A stretch of DNA of 64,000 nt. Source: DASQFQ01 sp963802905. GTDB taxonomy: Bacteria; Actinomycetota; Thermoleophilia; Solirubrobacterales; Solirubrobacteraceae. Location of the stretch: assembly GCA_963802905.1 (NCBI GenBank), contig CAWDKH010000023.1:62001-126000 (forward strand), read 5' to 3'. Positions 43,925 through 55,655 of the stretch are shown here, piece after piece (positions within the stretch are counted from its first letter, which is position 1; each line of letters starts with the position of its first letter). The position numbers were made by a program, and so were the translations under genes. The notes under the pieces are model-generated. The model saw only the letters and a program-made list of their open reading frames with translations, made no database searches and was not told where the DNA came from.

Positions 43925-44423
43925 TCGGGCGCCCGGCGCGGGCCGCCTCGCCGAGGCGCTCCACCGCATCGGGCACGCCGGCGACGATCTGCTCCTCGTC
44001 GATCACGCACAGGTGCAGGTCGGGCACGAGCGTCAGCGCGCGGCGGCCTGAGCGCTCGCCGCCGTCGAGCACGATCGTCCCGGTCTCTGCGATCCCGAGC
44101 GCGCAGCCGGTGATCACGCCGTCGAGCGCGTCGAGCTCGCGCGCGCCGAGCGGCGGGTCGTCGGCGACCAGCCCGTCGACGTCGAGCGTCCCGACCACCT
44201 TCTCGGCGCCATGCCCGGCGAGGATCTCCCCCACCACCCGGTCCACGTCGCCGGCGGCCACGCGGTGCACGGTCGCCTTGTAGTCCGCGACCCGCTCGCA
44301 GAACAGGTCCACATCCGCGGCCGCCGCGCCCGGCCCGTGGTAGTCGCGCGGGATGTCCGGCACCGGCGCGCCGTCGCCCAGGGCCGAGCGGACCCGCGCG
44401 AAGATCTCAGCCCGAGCGTCCAC
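43809..44423 (-). CDS. lutC: LutC-type LUD domain protein
   Basis: 204 residues from GTG 44423. LUD domain: ITGCALGIAETGTIVLDGGE, LVPDLHLCVIDEEQIVAGVP and the C-terminal VSGPSATSDIELDRVEGVHG. LutC is part of the LutABC L-lactate oxidation complex. It overlaps lutB by 17 bases and is last in the lutABC run. The 3' end overlaps the membrane glycosyltransferase antisense. Confidence 0.9.
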   Translation of the reverse strand: MDARAEIFARVRSALGDGAPVPDIPRDYHGPGAAAADVDLFCERVADYKATVHRVAAGDVDRVVGEILAGHGAEKVVGTLDVDGLVADDPPLGARELDALDGVITGCALGIAETGTIVLDGGERSGRRALTLVPDLHLCVIDEEQIVAGVPDAVERLGEAARAGRPITLVSGPSATSDIELDRVEGVHGPRRLEVLVVAPAPRA

Positions 44424-45781
44424 GCCACCACTCCCGGAACGTCTGCTCGGGTACCTCCGGCAGCTCCCGCATCGTGCTCCAGCCGGGCACCGGCAGCTTC
44501 CCGAGCGGGCCGCGGCCGAGCTTCGAGAGCTTCTGCGCCCCCTCGTAGCGCTTGCGCGACGAGAAGACCTTGCCGACGACGTCCATCGCCAGCCGCTCGG
44601 GGTCGGTGCGCTTCTTCTCCTCCCGCACCACGCGCCCGCGCAGGTGGATGAGCACGCTCGGGATGTCGATCTTGACCGGGCACGCCTCGTAACAGGCGCC
44701 GCACAGCGACGACGCCCACGGCAGCGTCGGCGCCTGCCCCAAGCCCGCGCAGCTGCGGCGTGAGGATCGCGCCGATCGGGCCCGGGATAGACCGACTCGT
44801 AGGCCTGCGCCGCCGGTGCGCGAGTAGACCGGGCACACGTTCAGGCACGCCGAGCAGCGGATGCAGTGCAGCGCCTGGCGGCCGACCTCGTCGGCGAGCG
44901 TCTGCGTGCGGCCGTTGTCGAGCAGCACGAGGTGGAACTCCTTGGGCCCGTCGCCCTCGCGCACGCCGGTCCACAGCGACGTGTACGGGTTCATGCGCTC
45001 GGCGGTCGAGGAGCGCGGGAGCAACTGCAGGAAGACCTCGAGGTCGCGCCACTCGGGCAGCAGCTTCTCGATCCCCATCACGGTCACGAGCACCTCGGGC
45101 AGCGTCGTGCACATGCGCCCGTTGCCCTCGGACTCGACGACCGCGACCGTCCCGGTCTCCGCGATCCCGAAGTTCGCGCCCGAGATCGCCACCGGCACCG
45201 AGAGGAACTTCTCGCGCAGGTGGCGCCGCGCGGCCTCGGCGATCCCCTTCGCCTCCCACCCGAGGTCCTGCCCTTGGGCGATCGTGCGCTCGAACAGGCG
45301 GCGGATCTCGGCGCGGTTCTTGTGGATCGCCGGGACGAGGATGTGCGATCGAGCGCTCGCCCGCGAGCTGGATGATCAGCTCCGCGAGGTCGGTCTCGAT
45401 CGCCGCGATGCCCTCCGCCTCGAGCGCCGTGTTGAGCTCGATCTCGTCGGTGGCGATCGACTTGACCTTGATCACCTCGCGCGCGCCGTGGCCCTTGGCG
45501 ATCCCGGCCACGATCGCGTTCGCTTCGGCCGCATCGCGCGCCCAGTGCACGACGCCTCCGGCGCGCTGCACCGACGCCTCGAGGCGCTCGAGCTGCTCGG
45601 GCAGCGTCGCCATCGTGCGCGCCTTGATCGCCGAGCCGGCGGAGCGCAGCGCCTCCCAGTCGTCGAGCTCGCCGATCGCCCCGAGCCGCTTGGCCCGGAT
45701 CGTCGAGGTGGCCTTGCCGAGGTTGCGCCGCAGCTGGGCGTCCTGCAGCGTCTCGTGGGCGGCGGCCGGGAACCCCTTCAT
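44407..45781 (-). CDS. lutB: LutB iron-sulfur LUD protein, four frame breaks
   Basis: Starts at ATG 45781 overlapping the lutA stop. N-terminal LUD domain (NLGKATSTIRAKRLGAIGEL, GHGAREVIKVKSIATDEIEL, SGANFGIAETGTVAVVESEG) then two ferredoxin-type clusters, CIRCSACLNVCPVYSRTGG and SLCGACYEACPVKIDIP. Four single surplus bases are needed, near 45350, 44807, 44776 and 44739; the last three fall within about 75 bases and jointly restore frame, with AYESVYPGP and IGAILTPQLRGLG in between. About 457 residues when joined. Electron-transfer component of LutABC. Confidence 0.88.
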
Positions 45782-46449
45782 TCCTGCGCCGCCAGGATCT
45801 CCGCGAGGTGCACCGCGCGCACGCCGGTCCGCTGCTTGCGCAGCGCGCCGCCGATGTGCATCAGGCACGAGTTGTCGGCCGACGTGCAGACCTCCGCGCG
45901 CGTGTCGAGCACGTTGCGCAGCTTGTCCGAGAGCATCGCCATCGAAGTGTCGGCGTTCTTGACCGCGAACGTGCCGCCGAAGCCGCAGCACTCCTGTGCG
46001 TCCGCGATCTCCACCAGGTCGATGCCCTGGACCGCGCGCAGGAGCCGCAGCGGCCGGTCGCCGACGTGGAGCAGGCGCAGCGAGTGGCAGGTCGGGTGGT
46101 AGGCGACGCGGTGCGGATACGACGCGCCGACGTCCTCGACCTCGAGCCGGTCGACGAGGAACTCGGTCAGCTCCAGGACGTTGTCCGCGCCCTTCTCGCG
46201 CAGGAACGCCGTGCACGACGCACTCGGCGAGACGACCGTGTCATAGCCGGCAAACACGCGCCCGAAGCGCTCCGCCAACGCGTCGCCATGGTCCGCGTAG
46301 CCCGAGTTGCCGTGCATCTGCCCGCAGCAGGTCTGCTCCTCGGGGAAGTCGACCTCGACCCCCAGGCGCTCGAGCAGCTCCACGACCGCCCGCCCGGTGC
46401 CCGGGAACAGCGTGTCGTTGAAGCAGGTGACGAATAGCGCGACCCGCAT
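45778..46449 (-). CDS. lutA: LutA-type CCG-domain iron-sulfur protein
   Basis: 223 residues. Two CCG (DUF224-like) domains: EEQTCCGQMHGNSGY and DAQECCGFGGTFAVKNADTS, with N-terminal VALFVTCFNDTLFPGTGRAV. First gene of lutABC, which oxidises L-lactate to pyruvate. It is divergent from the permease gene with 75 bases between the starts. Confidence 0.93.
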   Translation of the reverse strand: MRVALFVTCFNDTLFPGTGRAVVELLERLGVEVDFPEEQTCCGQMHGNSGYADHGDALAERFGRVFAGYDTVVSPSASCTAFLREKGADNVLELTEFLVDRLEVEDVGASYPHRVAYHPTCHSLRLLHVGDRPLRLLRAVQGIDLVEIADAQECCGFGGTFAVKNADTSMAMLSDKLRNVLDTRAEVCTSADNSCLMHIGGALRKQRTGVRAVHLAEILAAQE

Positions 46450-46524
46450 GATGGGCCTGAGCGTAGTGAAGCGCTCCGCGGGGTACGGGCCGGTGGAGGG
46501 AGACCCGGTCAGGGAGGAAATGGC

Positions 46525-48203
46525 ATGTACAAGCAGGTGTTCGACCCCGTAGGGGATTCACTCGGGCTGAGCTCGATATTCGCGGCGATACCGATCGTCG
46601 TGCTGTTCGTCCTCCTGGGCGGGCTCAAGATGAAGGCCCACTGGGCCGCGCTGATCTCGCTCGCGTCGGCGCTCATCGTCGCCGATCGCGGTCTACGGCA
46701 TGCCGGTCGGGCAGGCGTTCGACAGCGCTGCCGAGGGTGCGGCCTTCGGCATCTTCCCGATCATGTACATCGTCATCGTCGCGTTGTGGATCTACAACAT
46801 GACGGTGGAGACGGGGCACTTCGCGGTGCTCCGGCGCGCGTTCAACCGGGTCTCCGACGACCAGCGCGTCCAGGCCGTGATCATCGCCTTCGCGTTCGGC
46901 GCGCTGCTCGAGGCCCTCGCCGGCTTCGGCACCCCGGTCGCGATCACCGCGGTGATGCTGATCGCGGTCGGCTTCGAGCCGATCAAGGCGGCTGCCGTCG
47001 CGCTGGTGGCCAACACCGCGCCGGTCGCCTTCGGCGCCATCGCCATCCCGATCGTGACGTTGAGCGAGATCACCGGCCTGCCGAAGGACGACCTCGGCGC
47101 GATGGTCGGCCGCCAGACGCCGATCCTCGCGCTCATCGTGCCGCTGATCCTGGTCGGCATGGTCGACGGCGCCCGCGGCATCCGCTCCGCCTGGCCGGCG
47201 GCCGTCGTCGGCGGCCTCGCCTTCGCGGTCGGGCAGTTCGTCTGCTCCAACTACATCTCCGTCGAGCTCACCGACATCGTGGCCTCGCTGCTGTCCGCCG
47301 GCGCGATCGTCGCGCTGCTGCAGGTCTGGCAGCCGTCCGACCCGCTCCACGGCGAGACCAACGGCCGGACCCAGCCCGCGATCGCGGGCGCCGTCGGTGG
47401 CCGATGCGACGACCGAGCGCGAGGTCCAGCGCAAGGAGGGCAAGGGCCGGGACTCCCGGGCCGAGGTGTTCGCCGCCTTCGCGCCGTACCTCCTCATCAT
47501 CGTCGTCTTCTCGATCGCCCAGTTCGAGGCGATCAAGACGCCCCTCACGGACCTCGGCACCGAGTTCGACTGGCCGGGGCTGAACGTCCTGACCCCCGAG
47601 GGCGAGGCGCCGACGTCGGCGACCTTCAAGCTCGGCTGGCCCAACGCCGCGGGCACGCTGCTGCTGGTCGCCGGCCTGGGGACCATGATCGTCCTGCGCT
47701 TCAGCCCGGGCCGCGCGCTGCGCACGTTCGTGCGCACGCTGTCCGAGCTGCGGTGGGCGATCCTGACCGTCGCCACGGTGCTCGCGCTGGCCTACGTGAT
47801 GAACCTCTCGGGCCAGACGATCACGCTCGGCCAGTGGATCGCCGGCGCCTCCGGCCTGCTGCCGTTCCTGTCGTCGATCATCGGCTGGCTCGGCGTCGCG
47901 GTGACCGGCTCGGACACGTCGTCGAACTCGCTGTTCGGCACGCTCCAGGTGGCGGCGGCCGAGAAGGCCGGCTACTCGCCCACCCTGCTGGCGGCGGCCA
48001 ACTCGTCGGGCGGCGTGCTCGGCAAGATGATCTCGCCGCAGAACCTCGCGATCGGCGCCGCGGCGGTCGGCCTCGGCGGCCGGGAAGGCGAGATCTTCCG
48101 CAAGGTGCTTGGATGGAGCATCCTGTTGGTGCTGATCATGTGCGTCATCGTCTATCTGCAGTCCACCGCCGTGCTCGATTGGATGGTCGTCGAGACGAAG
48201 TGA
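46525..48203 (+). CDS. lactate/glycolate permease (LctP family), two frame breaks
   Basis: Preceded by a good ribosome site (GGGAGGAAATGGCATG). Polytopic LctP/GlcA family: AIPIVVLFVLLGGLKMKAHW, MYIVIVALWIYNMTVETGHF, LEALAGFGTPVAITAVMLIA, VTGSDTSSNSLFGTLQVAAA and ANSSGGVLGKMISPQNLAIG. One surplus base near 46682 and one near 47392 split the frames; about 558 residues when joined. Cotranscription with glcDEF and malate synthase argues for glycolate (or lactate) uptake. Confidence 0.9.
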
Positions 48204-49681
48204 GCATCGCGCCGGAGCAGGAGCAGACCCGTGACCTGACGCCGCTCGTCGCCGAGCTGCGCGCGGCCGTGGGCGACGAGTGGGTCTACACGCAGGCGCA
48301 CCAGCTCCGCACGTACGAGTCGGACGGGCTGCTCCAGTACAAGGGCATCCCGGCCGCGGCGGTGCTGCCGGGGAGCGCCGACGAGGTCCAGGCGGTCGTG
48401 CGCGCGTGCGCGGCCGCCGACGTGCCGTTCGTCGCGCGCGGCGCGGGCTCCGGCCTGTCGGGCGGCGCGCTCCCGATCTCCGACGGGATCCTGATCGTGC
48501 TCTCGCGCATGAAGCGCGTGCTCGACGTCGACCTCGAGAACCAGCGCGTGTGCGTCGAGCCGGGCGTGACCAACCTCGAGGTCACCGCGGCGGTGGCGCC
48601 CGACTTCTTCTACCCGCCCGACCCGTCGAGCCAGATCGTCTGCTCGATCGGCGGCAACCTCGCCGAGAACTCCGGCGGCGCCCACTGCTTCAAGTACGGC
48701 TTCACCACGAACTACGTGTGCGGGCTGGAGGTCGTGCTGGCGGACGGCGAGATGATCCAGCTCGGCGGCAAGGAGCTCGAAGGCCCCGGCTATGACCTGA
48801 TGGGCGCGTTCGTCGGCTCGGAGGGCACGCTGGGGATCGCCACCAAGGCGTGGCTGCGCGTCGTCCCGGCGCCGGAGACGACGAAGACGCTCGTCGCCTT
48901 CTTCGACTCGACCAGCGACGCCGGCCGGGTCGTCTCGGAGATCGTCGCCGCCGGGGTCGTGCCGGGCGCGATCGAGATGATGGACAAGCTCGCGATCGAG
49001 GCCTCGGAGAAGATGGCCCACGCCGGCTATCCGGTCGGCCGCGCCGCGGCGCTGCTGGTCGAGCTCGACGGCGCCGAGCGCGAGTGCGAGGCGCGCTTCG
49101 AGGAGGTCGTGCAGATCTGCGAGGACTGCGGCTCCGACGACATCCGCATCGCCAAGGACGAGGCCGAGCGCGCGCTGTTCTGGAAGTCGCGCAAGGCCGC
49201 CTTCCCCGCGATGGGCCGGATCGCCCCCAACTACTTCGTCCAGGACGGCGTGATCCCGCGCACCAAGCTGCCCGAGGTGCTCCAGCGCCTCGACGAGCTC
49301 TCGGAGGAGTACGGCATGCAGGTCGCCAACGTCTTCCACGCCGGCGACGGCAACCTGCACCCGCTCGTCTGTTACGACGGCCGCAAGGAGGGCGAGGCCG
49401 AGCGCGCCGAGGAGCTGTCGGGCCTGATCCTCGATGCCTGCCTCGAGGCCGGCGGCTCGATCACCGGCGAGCACGGCGTCGGAGTCGACAAGAAGAAGCA
49501 CATGCCGAAGATGTTCGACGAGCCCGACCTGGCCGCGTTCCAGCGGCTGCGCTGCGCCTTCGATCCCGCCGGGCTCGCCAACCCGGGCAAGGTCATGCCG
49601 ACTCCGCGGCTGTGCGGCGAGGTGCCGGGCCCGTACCGGATCCACCCGCTGGAAGCCGCCGGGCTCGCCGAGAGGTTCTGA
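48200..49681 (+). CDS. glcD: glycolate oxidase FAD subunit GlcD
   Basis: 493 residues from GTG 48200 overlapping the permease stop (GTGA). FAD-binding type 4 domain: VPFVARGAGSGLSGGALPIS, NLAENSGGAHCFKYGFTTNY, GSEGTLGIATKAWLRVVP; C-terminal domain with VFHAGDGNLHPLVCYD and GGSITGEHGVGVDKKKHM. Oxidises glycolate (or D-lactate) to the 2-oxo acid. Catalytic part of GlcDEF. Confidence 0.94.
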   Translation: MSIAPEQEQTRDLTPLVAELRAAVGDEWVYTQAHQLRTYESDGLLQYKGIPAAAVLPGSADEVQAVVRACAAADVPFVARGAGSGLSGGALPISDGILIVLSRMKRVLDVDLENQRVCVEPGVTNLEVTAAVAPDFFYPPDPSSQIVCSIGGNLAENSGGAHCFKYGFTTNYVCGLEVVLADGEMIQLGGKELEGPGYDLMGAFVGSEGTLGIATKAWLRVVPAPETTKTLVAFFDSTSDAGRVVSEIVAAGVVPGAIEMMDKLAIEASEKMAHAGYPVGRAAALLVELDGAERECEARFEEVVQICEDCGSDDIRIAKDEAERALFWKSRKAAFPAMGRIAPNYFVQDGVIPRTKLPEVLQRLDELSEEYGMQVANVFHAGDGNLHPLVCYDGRKEGEAERAEELSGLILDACLEAGGSITGEHGVGVDKKKHMPKMFDEPDLAAFQRLRCAFDPAGLANPGKVMPTPRLCGEVPGPYRIHPLEAAGLAERF

Positions 49682-49683
49682 AG

Positions 49684-50848
49684 GTGGCGACGGCTGAGGT
49701 CACCACCGAGCGGCCCGGCTCGCCGGAGGAGGCCGCGGAGCTGCTGCGCTCGCTCGGGGAGGCCGGGCGCGCCGTGCGGCCGCTGGGCGGGCGCACGAAG
49801 CGCGACTGGGGCGGCGCCGGCGAGCCGGTCGCCGTCGAGCTCGAGACCGGCGGGATGGCGCAGATCCTCGAGCACAACGAGGGCGACCTGACCGCGGTGC
49901 TGCAGGCCGGCGTGCCGCTCGCCGAGGCGCAGGCCACGTTTGCCGACAAGGGCCAGATGTTCGCCGTCGACCCGCCGCTCGGCGCGAGCGATGCCGCGAC
50001 GATCGGCGGGGTCATGGCCACCGCCGACTCGGGGCCGCTGCGCCATCGCTACGGCGGCGTGCGCGACCTCGTGCTCGGCATCACGGTGGCGCTGTCGGAC
50101 GGCACGCTGGCGAAGGCCGGCAGCAAGGTGATCAAGAACGTCGCCGGCTACGACCTCGGCAAGCTCTTCACCGGCTCCTACGGGACGCTCGGGCTGATCG
50201 TGTCCGTGACCATCCGCCTGCATCCCAAGCCGGTCGCCACCGCCACCGCTGTTGGCGCCATCGACGATCCCGACGCGCTGGCGCGGGCGGCGGGCAGTGC
50301 TCGCCGTGCTGCCGCTCGAGGCCGACTCGCTCGACGCCGCCTGGCGCGAGGGTTCCGGGCGGCTGCTCGCGCGCTTCGGCGGCGCCAGCGCCGGCGACCA
50401 GGCGCAGGTCGCGGCCGAGCGGATGCGCGAGGCGGGCCTGGACGGCGTCCAGACCACCGAGGACGACGAGGAGCTGTGGGGCGCGCTCCGCTCCGCCCAG
50501 CGCGCGGCGGACAACGGCGCCTCGCTCAAGGTCTCCGGCCGCATCACCGACCTCGCCCCCGCGATCCGCGCGGCCGAGGCCGCCGGCGGCTCGCTCGTCT
50601 CGCGCGCCGCGCACGGGCTGTCGTGGATCACGCTCGACTCCGGCGACCTCGCGCGCCGCGCCACCGACGTGCGCAGCGCGCTCGAGCCGCGGCCGGTCGT
50701 GCTGCTCGACGGGCCGGCCGGGCTGCGCGGCGATTTCGACCCCTGGGGCCCCGTGGGTTCCGGCTCGCTGGCGGTCATGCGCCGGCTCAAGGAGCGCTTC
50801 GACACCGAGCGCATCTTCCGTCCCGGCGCCTACGTAGGAGGCATTTGA
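49684..50848 (+). CDS. glcE: glycolate oxidase FAD-binding subunit GlcE, one frame break
   Basis: Starts at GTG 49684, two bases after glcD. FAD-binding segment PLGGRTKRDWGGAGEPVAVE, DPPLGASDAATIGGVMATAD, LRHRYGGVRDLVLGITVALS and VIKNVAGYDLGKLFTGSYGT are classic GlcE. A surplus base near 50290 joins the second half AVLAVLPLEADSLDAAWREG, ending GSGSLAVMRRLKERFDTERI. About 387 residues in total. Confidence 0.9.
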
Positions 50849-52128
50849 TGGACCTGGTCCAGGCAGCCTGGGACGAGCACCGTCCGCCCGACCCCGAGCT
50901 GATCAAGGACTGCGTGCACTGCGGCTTCTGCCTGCCGACGTGCCCGAGCTACCTGACCTTCGAGGAGGAGATGGACTCGCCGCGCGGCCGCATCGTGCTG
51001 ATGCGGGTCGGGCACGAGGACGACACGCTCTCCGACGAGATGGTCACGCACTTCGATCGCTGCCTCGGCTGCATGGCCTGCGTGACCGCCTGCCCGTCGG
51101 GCGTCCAATACGACAAGCTGATCGAGCAGACGCGGCCGCAGATCGAGCGCCACGCCGATCGGCCGCTGGCGCAGCGCGCCTGGCGGCGCGGGATCTTCGA
51201 GCTCTTCACCCACCCCGGCCGGCTGCGCGCGCTCGCGCCCGTGCTGGCGCTGCAGCAGCGCACCGGGCTCAACGACGCGCTCGGCAAGCTGCCGATCCCG
51301 AAGCTGCAGTCGCTGCTCGGGCTCGCCCCCGACGTGCCCGTGAGCGCGGCGTTCCGCCAGCTCCCGCAGGTCACGCCGGCGCGCGGCGAACAGCGCGGGC
51401 GGATCGCGCTGATGCAGGGCTGCATCCAGCGCGTGTTCTTCGGCGACGTCAACGCCGCCACCGTGCGCGTGCTGGCCGCCGAGGGCTTCGAGGTCCATGC
51501 GCCGCGCCAGCCGCGCTGCTGCGGCTCGCTGATGATGCACGCAGGGCTCGAGGAGGAGGCGCTCGTGCTCGCGCGCGAGACGATCGCCGCCTACGAGGAC
51601 TTCGACGCGATCGGCGTCAACGTCGCCGGCTGCGGGTCGGGGATGAAGGACTACGCGCACCTACTCGCCGACGACCCCGACTGGGCCGATCGCGCTGCCG
51701 CCTTCAGCGAGAAGGTCAAGGACGTCAGCGAGCTGCTCGCCGGCCATGAGCCGCGCGTCGTTCGCCACCCGATCACAGCTGAAGGTCGCCTACCACGACG
51801 CCTGCCACCTCGCCCATGCCCAGGGCGTGCGCGACGAGCCGCGCGAGCTCCTGCGTTCGATCCCGGACCTCGAGCTGGTCGAGCCCGACGAGTGGCAGAT
51901 CTGCTGCGGCTCGGCCGGGATCTACAACCTCGTGCAGCCCGAAGCGGCAGCCAAGCTGGGCCAGCGCAAGGCCGACAACCTCGCCGCCACCGAGCCGGAC
52001 GCGATCGCCGCCGGCAACCCTGGGTGCGCCCTGCAGATCGCTGGGTACATGGATCGTGAGGTCCCGATCTATCACCCAATGACGCTGCTGGACGCGTCGC
52101 AGCGCAATCTGCGACCCGAGGAGGTCCG

Positions 52129-52132
<4 letters not shown>
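50848..52132 (+). CDS. glcF: glycolate oxidase iron-sulfur subunit GlcF, one frame break
   Basis: A strong ribosome site (TAGGAGG) precedes ATG 50848, which overlaps the glcE TGA. Two 4Fe-4S motifs, CVHCGFCLPTCPSYL and CLGCMACVTACPSGVQYDKL, and two CCG motifs, RQPRCCGSLMMHAG and QICCGSAGIYN. A surplus base near 51775 leads into QLKVAYHDACHLAHAQGVRD. About 427 residues. Passes electrons from GlcDE to the membrane quinone pool. Confidence 0.92.
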
Positions 52133-53706
<1,574 letters not shown>

Positions 53707-53710
<4 letters not shown>

Positions 53711-55170
53711 CGGCGTCCGCGTCGCGAGCTGCATGCGGACCTGCTCGTAGCCGCTCAGGAATTGCGTGCGCACGGCGGCCGGCCAGACAGCGATCGGCTG
53801 GCCGCTGAGCGGGTCGAAGGCGGCCGCGGGGGCGAAGTCCTCGAGCTCCGGTGAGGAGAGCGTCTCCGGCGGGCCGAGCGCGGCGGCGCCCGCCGGGCGC
53901 AGCGCGGCGAAGGCGTCGGTCTGCGCGTCGGGCGGCAGACGCGTAGCCGAAGGTCGCCGGTGCTCCAGGTCACCAGCGTCCGGCCGTCGGGTGCGGCGCT
54001 CACCGAGCCGCGCTCCGTTGGCGGCGAGCTGGTGGTCACGGGCCCGAAGCCGCCCGCCGGCGGCGCGGTCGCGGTGCGCACCGGGAACTGGGACTGCGGA
54101 TCGCACCCGCGGACGTTGGCCCAGACGGCGGTGGCCGACCGTCGGCACGCGATCGCCAGCCCGATCTCGCTCGGCGCGCCAGGTCCGTGCTCACCCGGAT
54201 CCAGCACCCTGGCGGCGCCGAATCGCCCGCCCGGCGGGCGCAGCGCTGCCCGGACCACCCGCGGACGCTGCGAGCCCTCCCCGGCATCCTTGCTCGCCCA
54301 CACGAGGGCCATTCGACCGCTGGGCACCGCGGCGGCCTGCGAGGTCCAGGAACTCCCTGCGCGCCCCGATGCGCTGCTGACGCCCGAACGGCCGCCCAGG
54401 GCCGGGCCGGAGCCGCGCCGCGACGGAAAGGCCGCACCTCGAACCCCACGCGGCGGGCGGCACCGTAGGCGACGAGAAGCTCGCCACGCCGTCCGTAGGC
54501 AGCGCGACCGCCTCGGCGTCCCGGATCGGGAGCAGGAAGCGCCCAAGCGTGCGCGCGCGGAAGCGCCGGCCGGCACGCGCCACCGCGATCCGGAGCCGAT
54601 AGCGCTGCTCGCACGAACCGCGGCGGAGCGGGACGCGAGTCCAGCTCGAACCACGCGACCGCGACCTCCCCGTTCGCGGAGACGGCAAGCGCGGGCTCGG
54701 AGGACGCCGTCGTTGCGCGGTACTCCGCCACGCGGCGCGAGCGAGCGAGGAGCGGGCTCTCGGTGGTGCCGAAGCTCGACAGCGAGCCGGATCCGCGTCG
54801 CGCCGTGTCTCGGTGCTTGACGCGTCGGGCGCACCCGCAGAACGACGGTGCGGTTCCTGCCGAAGACCTCCGCCAGCGCATGCTCGCCCGCCGGGAGCCG
54901 GCCATAGTCCTCAGCCGTGCCCGTCGGGAAGCCACGCCGAGAACCGGGTCGGCGCGGTTCGCGGAACGGCCCGACGAGGTTGTTGAAGCCCTGGTGCGCC
55001 AGCTGATCAGCGCGACGCCGTCCGCGCCGAAGTCGATCGACGTCCGGTATGACCTGCTCGACCGGAGCGCTGATGTCCTCCGGCGCCGACCAGGGCGGGG
55101 CCGCGAGCGCGGTCGACCCGGTGGCCAGGATGGTCGCCAGGCCCGACGCGACGACGAGTCGCGCGCGCAT
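53707..55170 (-). pseudogene. secreted repeat protein, multiple frame breaks
   Basis: ATG 55170 starts a signal peptide (MRARLVVASGLATILATGST). Coding-like pieces are spread over all three frames: FGADGVALISWRTR, then ALAVSANGEVAVAWFELDSR, then YRLRIAVARAGRRFRARTLG, RPPGGRFGAARVLDPGEHGP and LSSPELEDFAPAAAFDPLSG. Repeats of the form ANGEVAVAW and DPLSGQPIAVW suggest a beta-propeller-like exported protein. At least five frame changes are needed, more than the surplus-base pattern elsewhere, so real decay is possible. The probable last stop (53707-53709) shares CTAG with aceB. Confidence 0.5.
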
Positions 55171-55208
55171 GGTCCGACCCTCTCACGCCGCCGCAGCGGC
55201 GGCAAGGC

Positions 55209-55640
55209 TCAGGCGAGGAGGGCTTTGAGCGCCGCGAGATCGGCGTCGAGCTTCTTCTCGAGGTGGGGCTGGATGACCGGGATCAGCACCCGGCCCTTCA
55301 GCCCGCCGCCCGTCGCCTCGATCGTCTGCGTGAGGCGGGTGCCGGCGCCGTCGGGCGCGAGCGCGTAGCTGCTGATGACGTCGATGCCGCGGATCTCCGT
55401 CCGCGTCTCGGCGCCGGCGGGCGGGTCGTAGGCGGTGATCTCGAGCTCGGCGTCGATGTGCTGGCCGGAGACGTCGAGCTGCTCGCGGAAGCGCGAGCCG
55501 GTGTGGAGCGGGCCGTCGTCGAGCCGCTCGTAGCCGTTGAGGCCCGTCGTCCACTGCGGGACGAGGTCGGGCTCGAAGAGATAGGGAAAGACGTCTTCGG
55601 GGGGCTTGGCGATGTCGGTCGAGCGCTCGATCTGGGCCAT
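55209..55640 (-). CDS. SRPBCC family protein
   Basis: 143 residues. Starts MAQIERSTDIAKPPEDVFPY with YLFEPDLVPQWTTGLNGYER, the usual helix-grip opening of polyketide-cyclase/dehydrase-like SRPBCC proteins, and ends GRVLIPVIQPHLEKKLDADL. Such proteins bind hydrophobic ligands or lipids. No neighbour indicates the ligand. Confidence 0.85.
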   Translation of the reverse strand: MAQIERSTDIAKPPEDVFPYLFEPDLVPQWTTGLNGYERLDDGPLHTGSRFREQLDVSGQHIDAELEITAYDPPAGAETRTEIRGIDVISSYALAPDGAGTRLTQTIEATGGGLKGRVLIPVIQPHLEKKLDADLAALKALLA

Positions 55641-55655
55641 GGCGCGCGAGCCTAG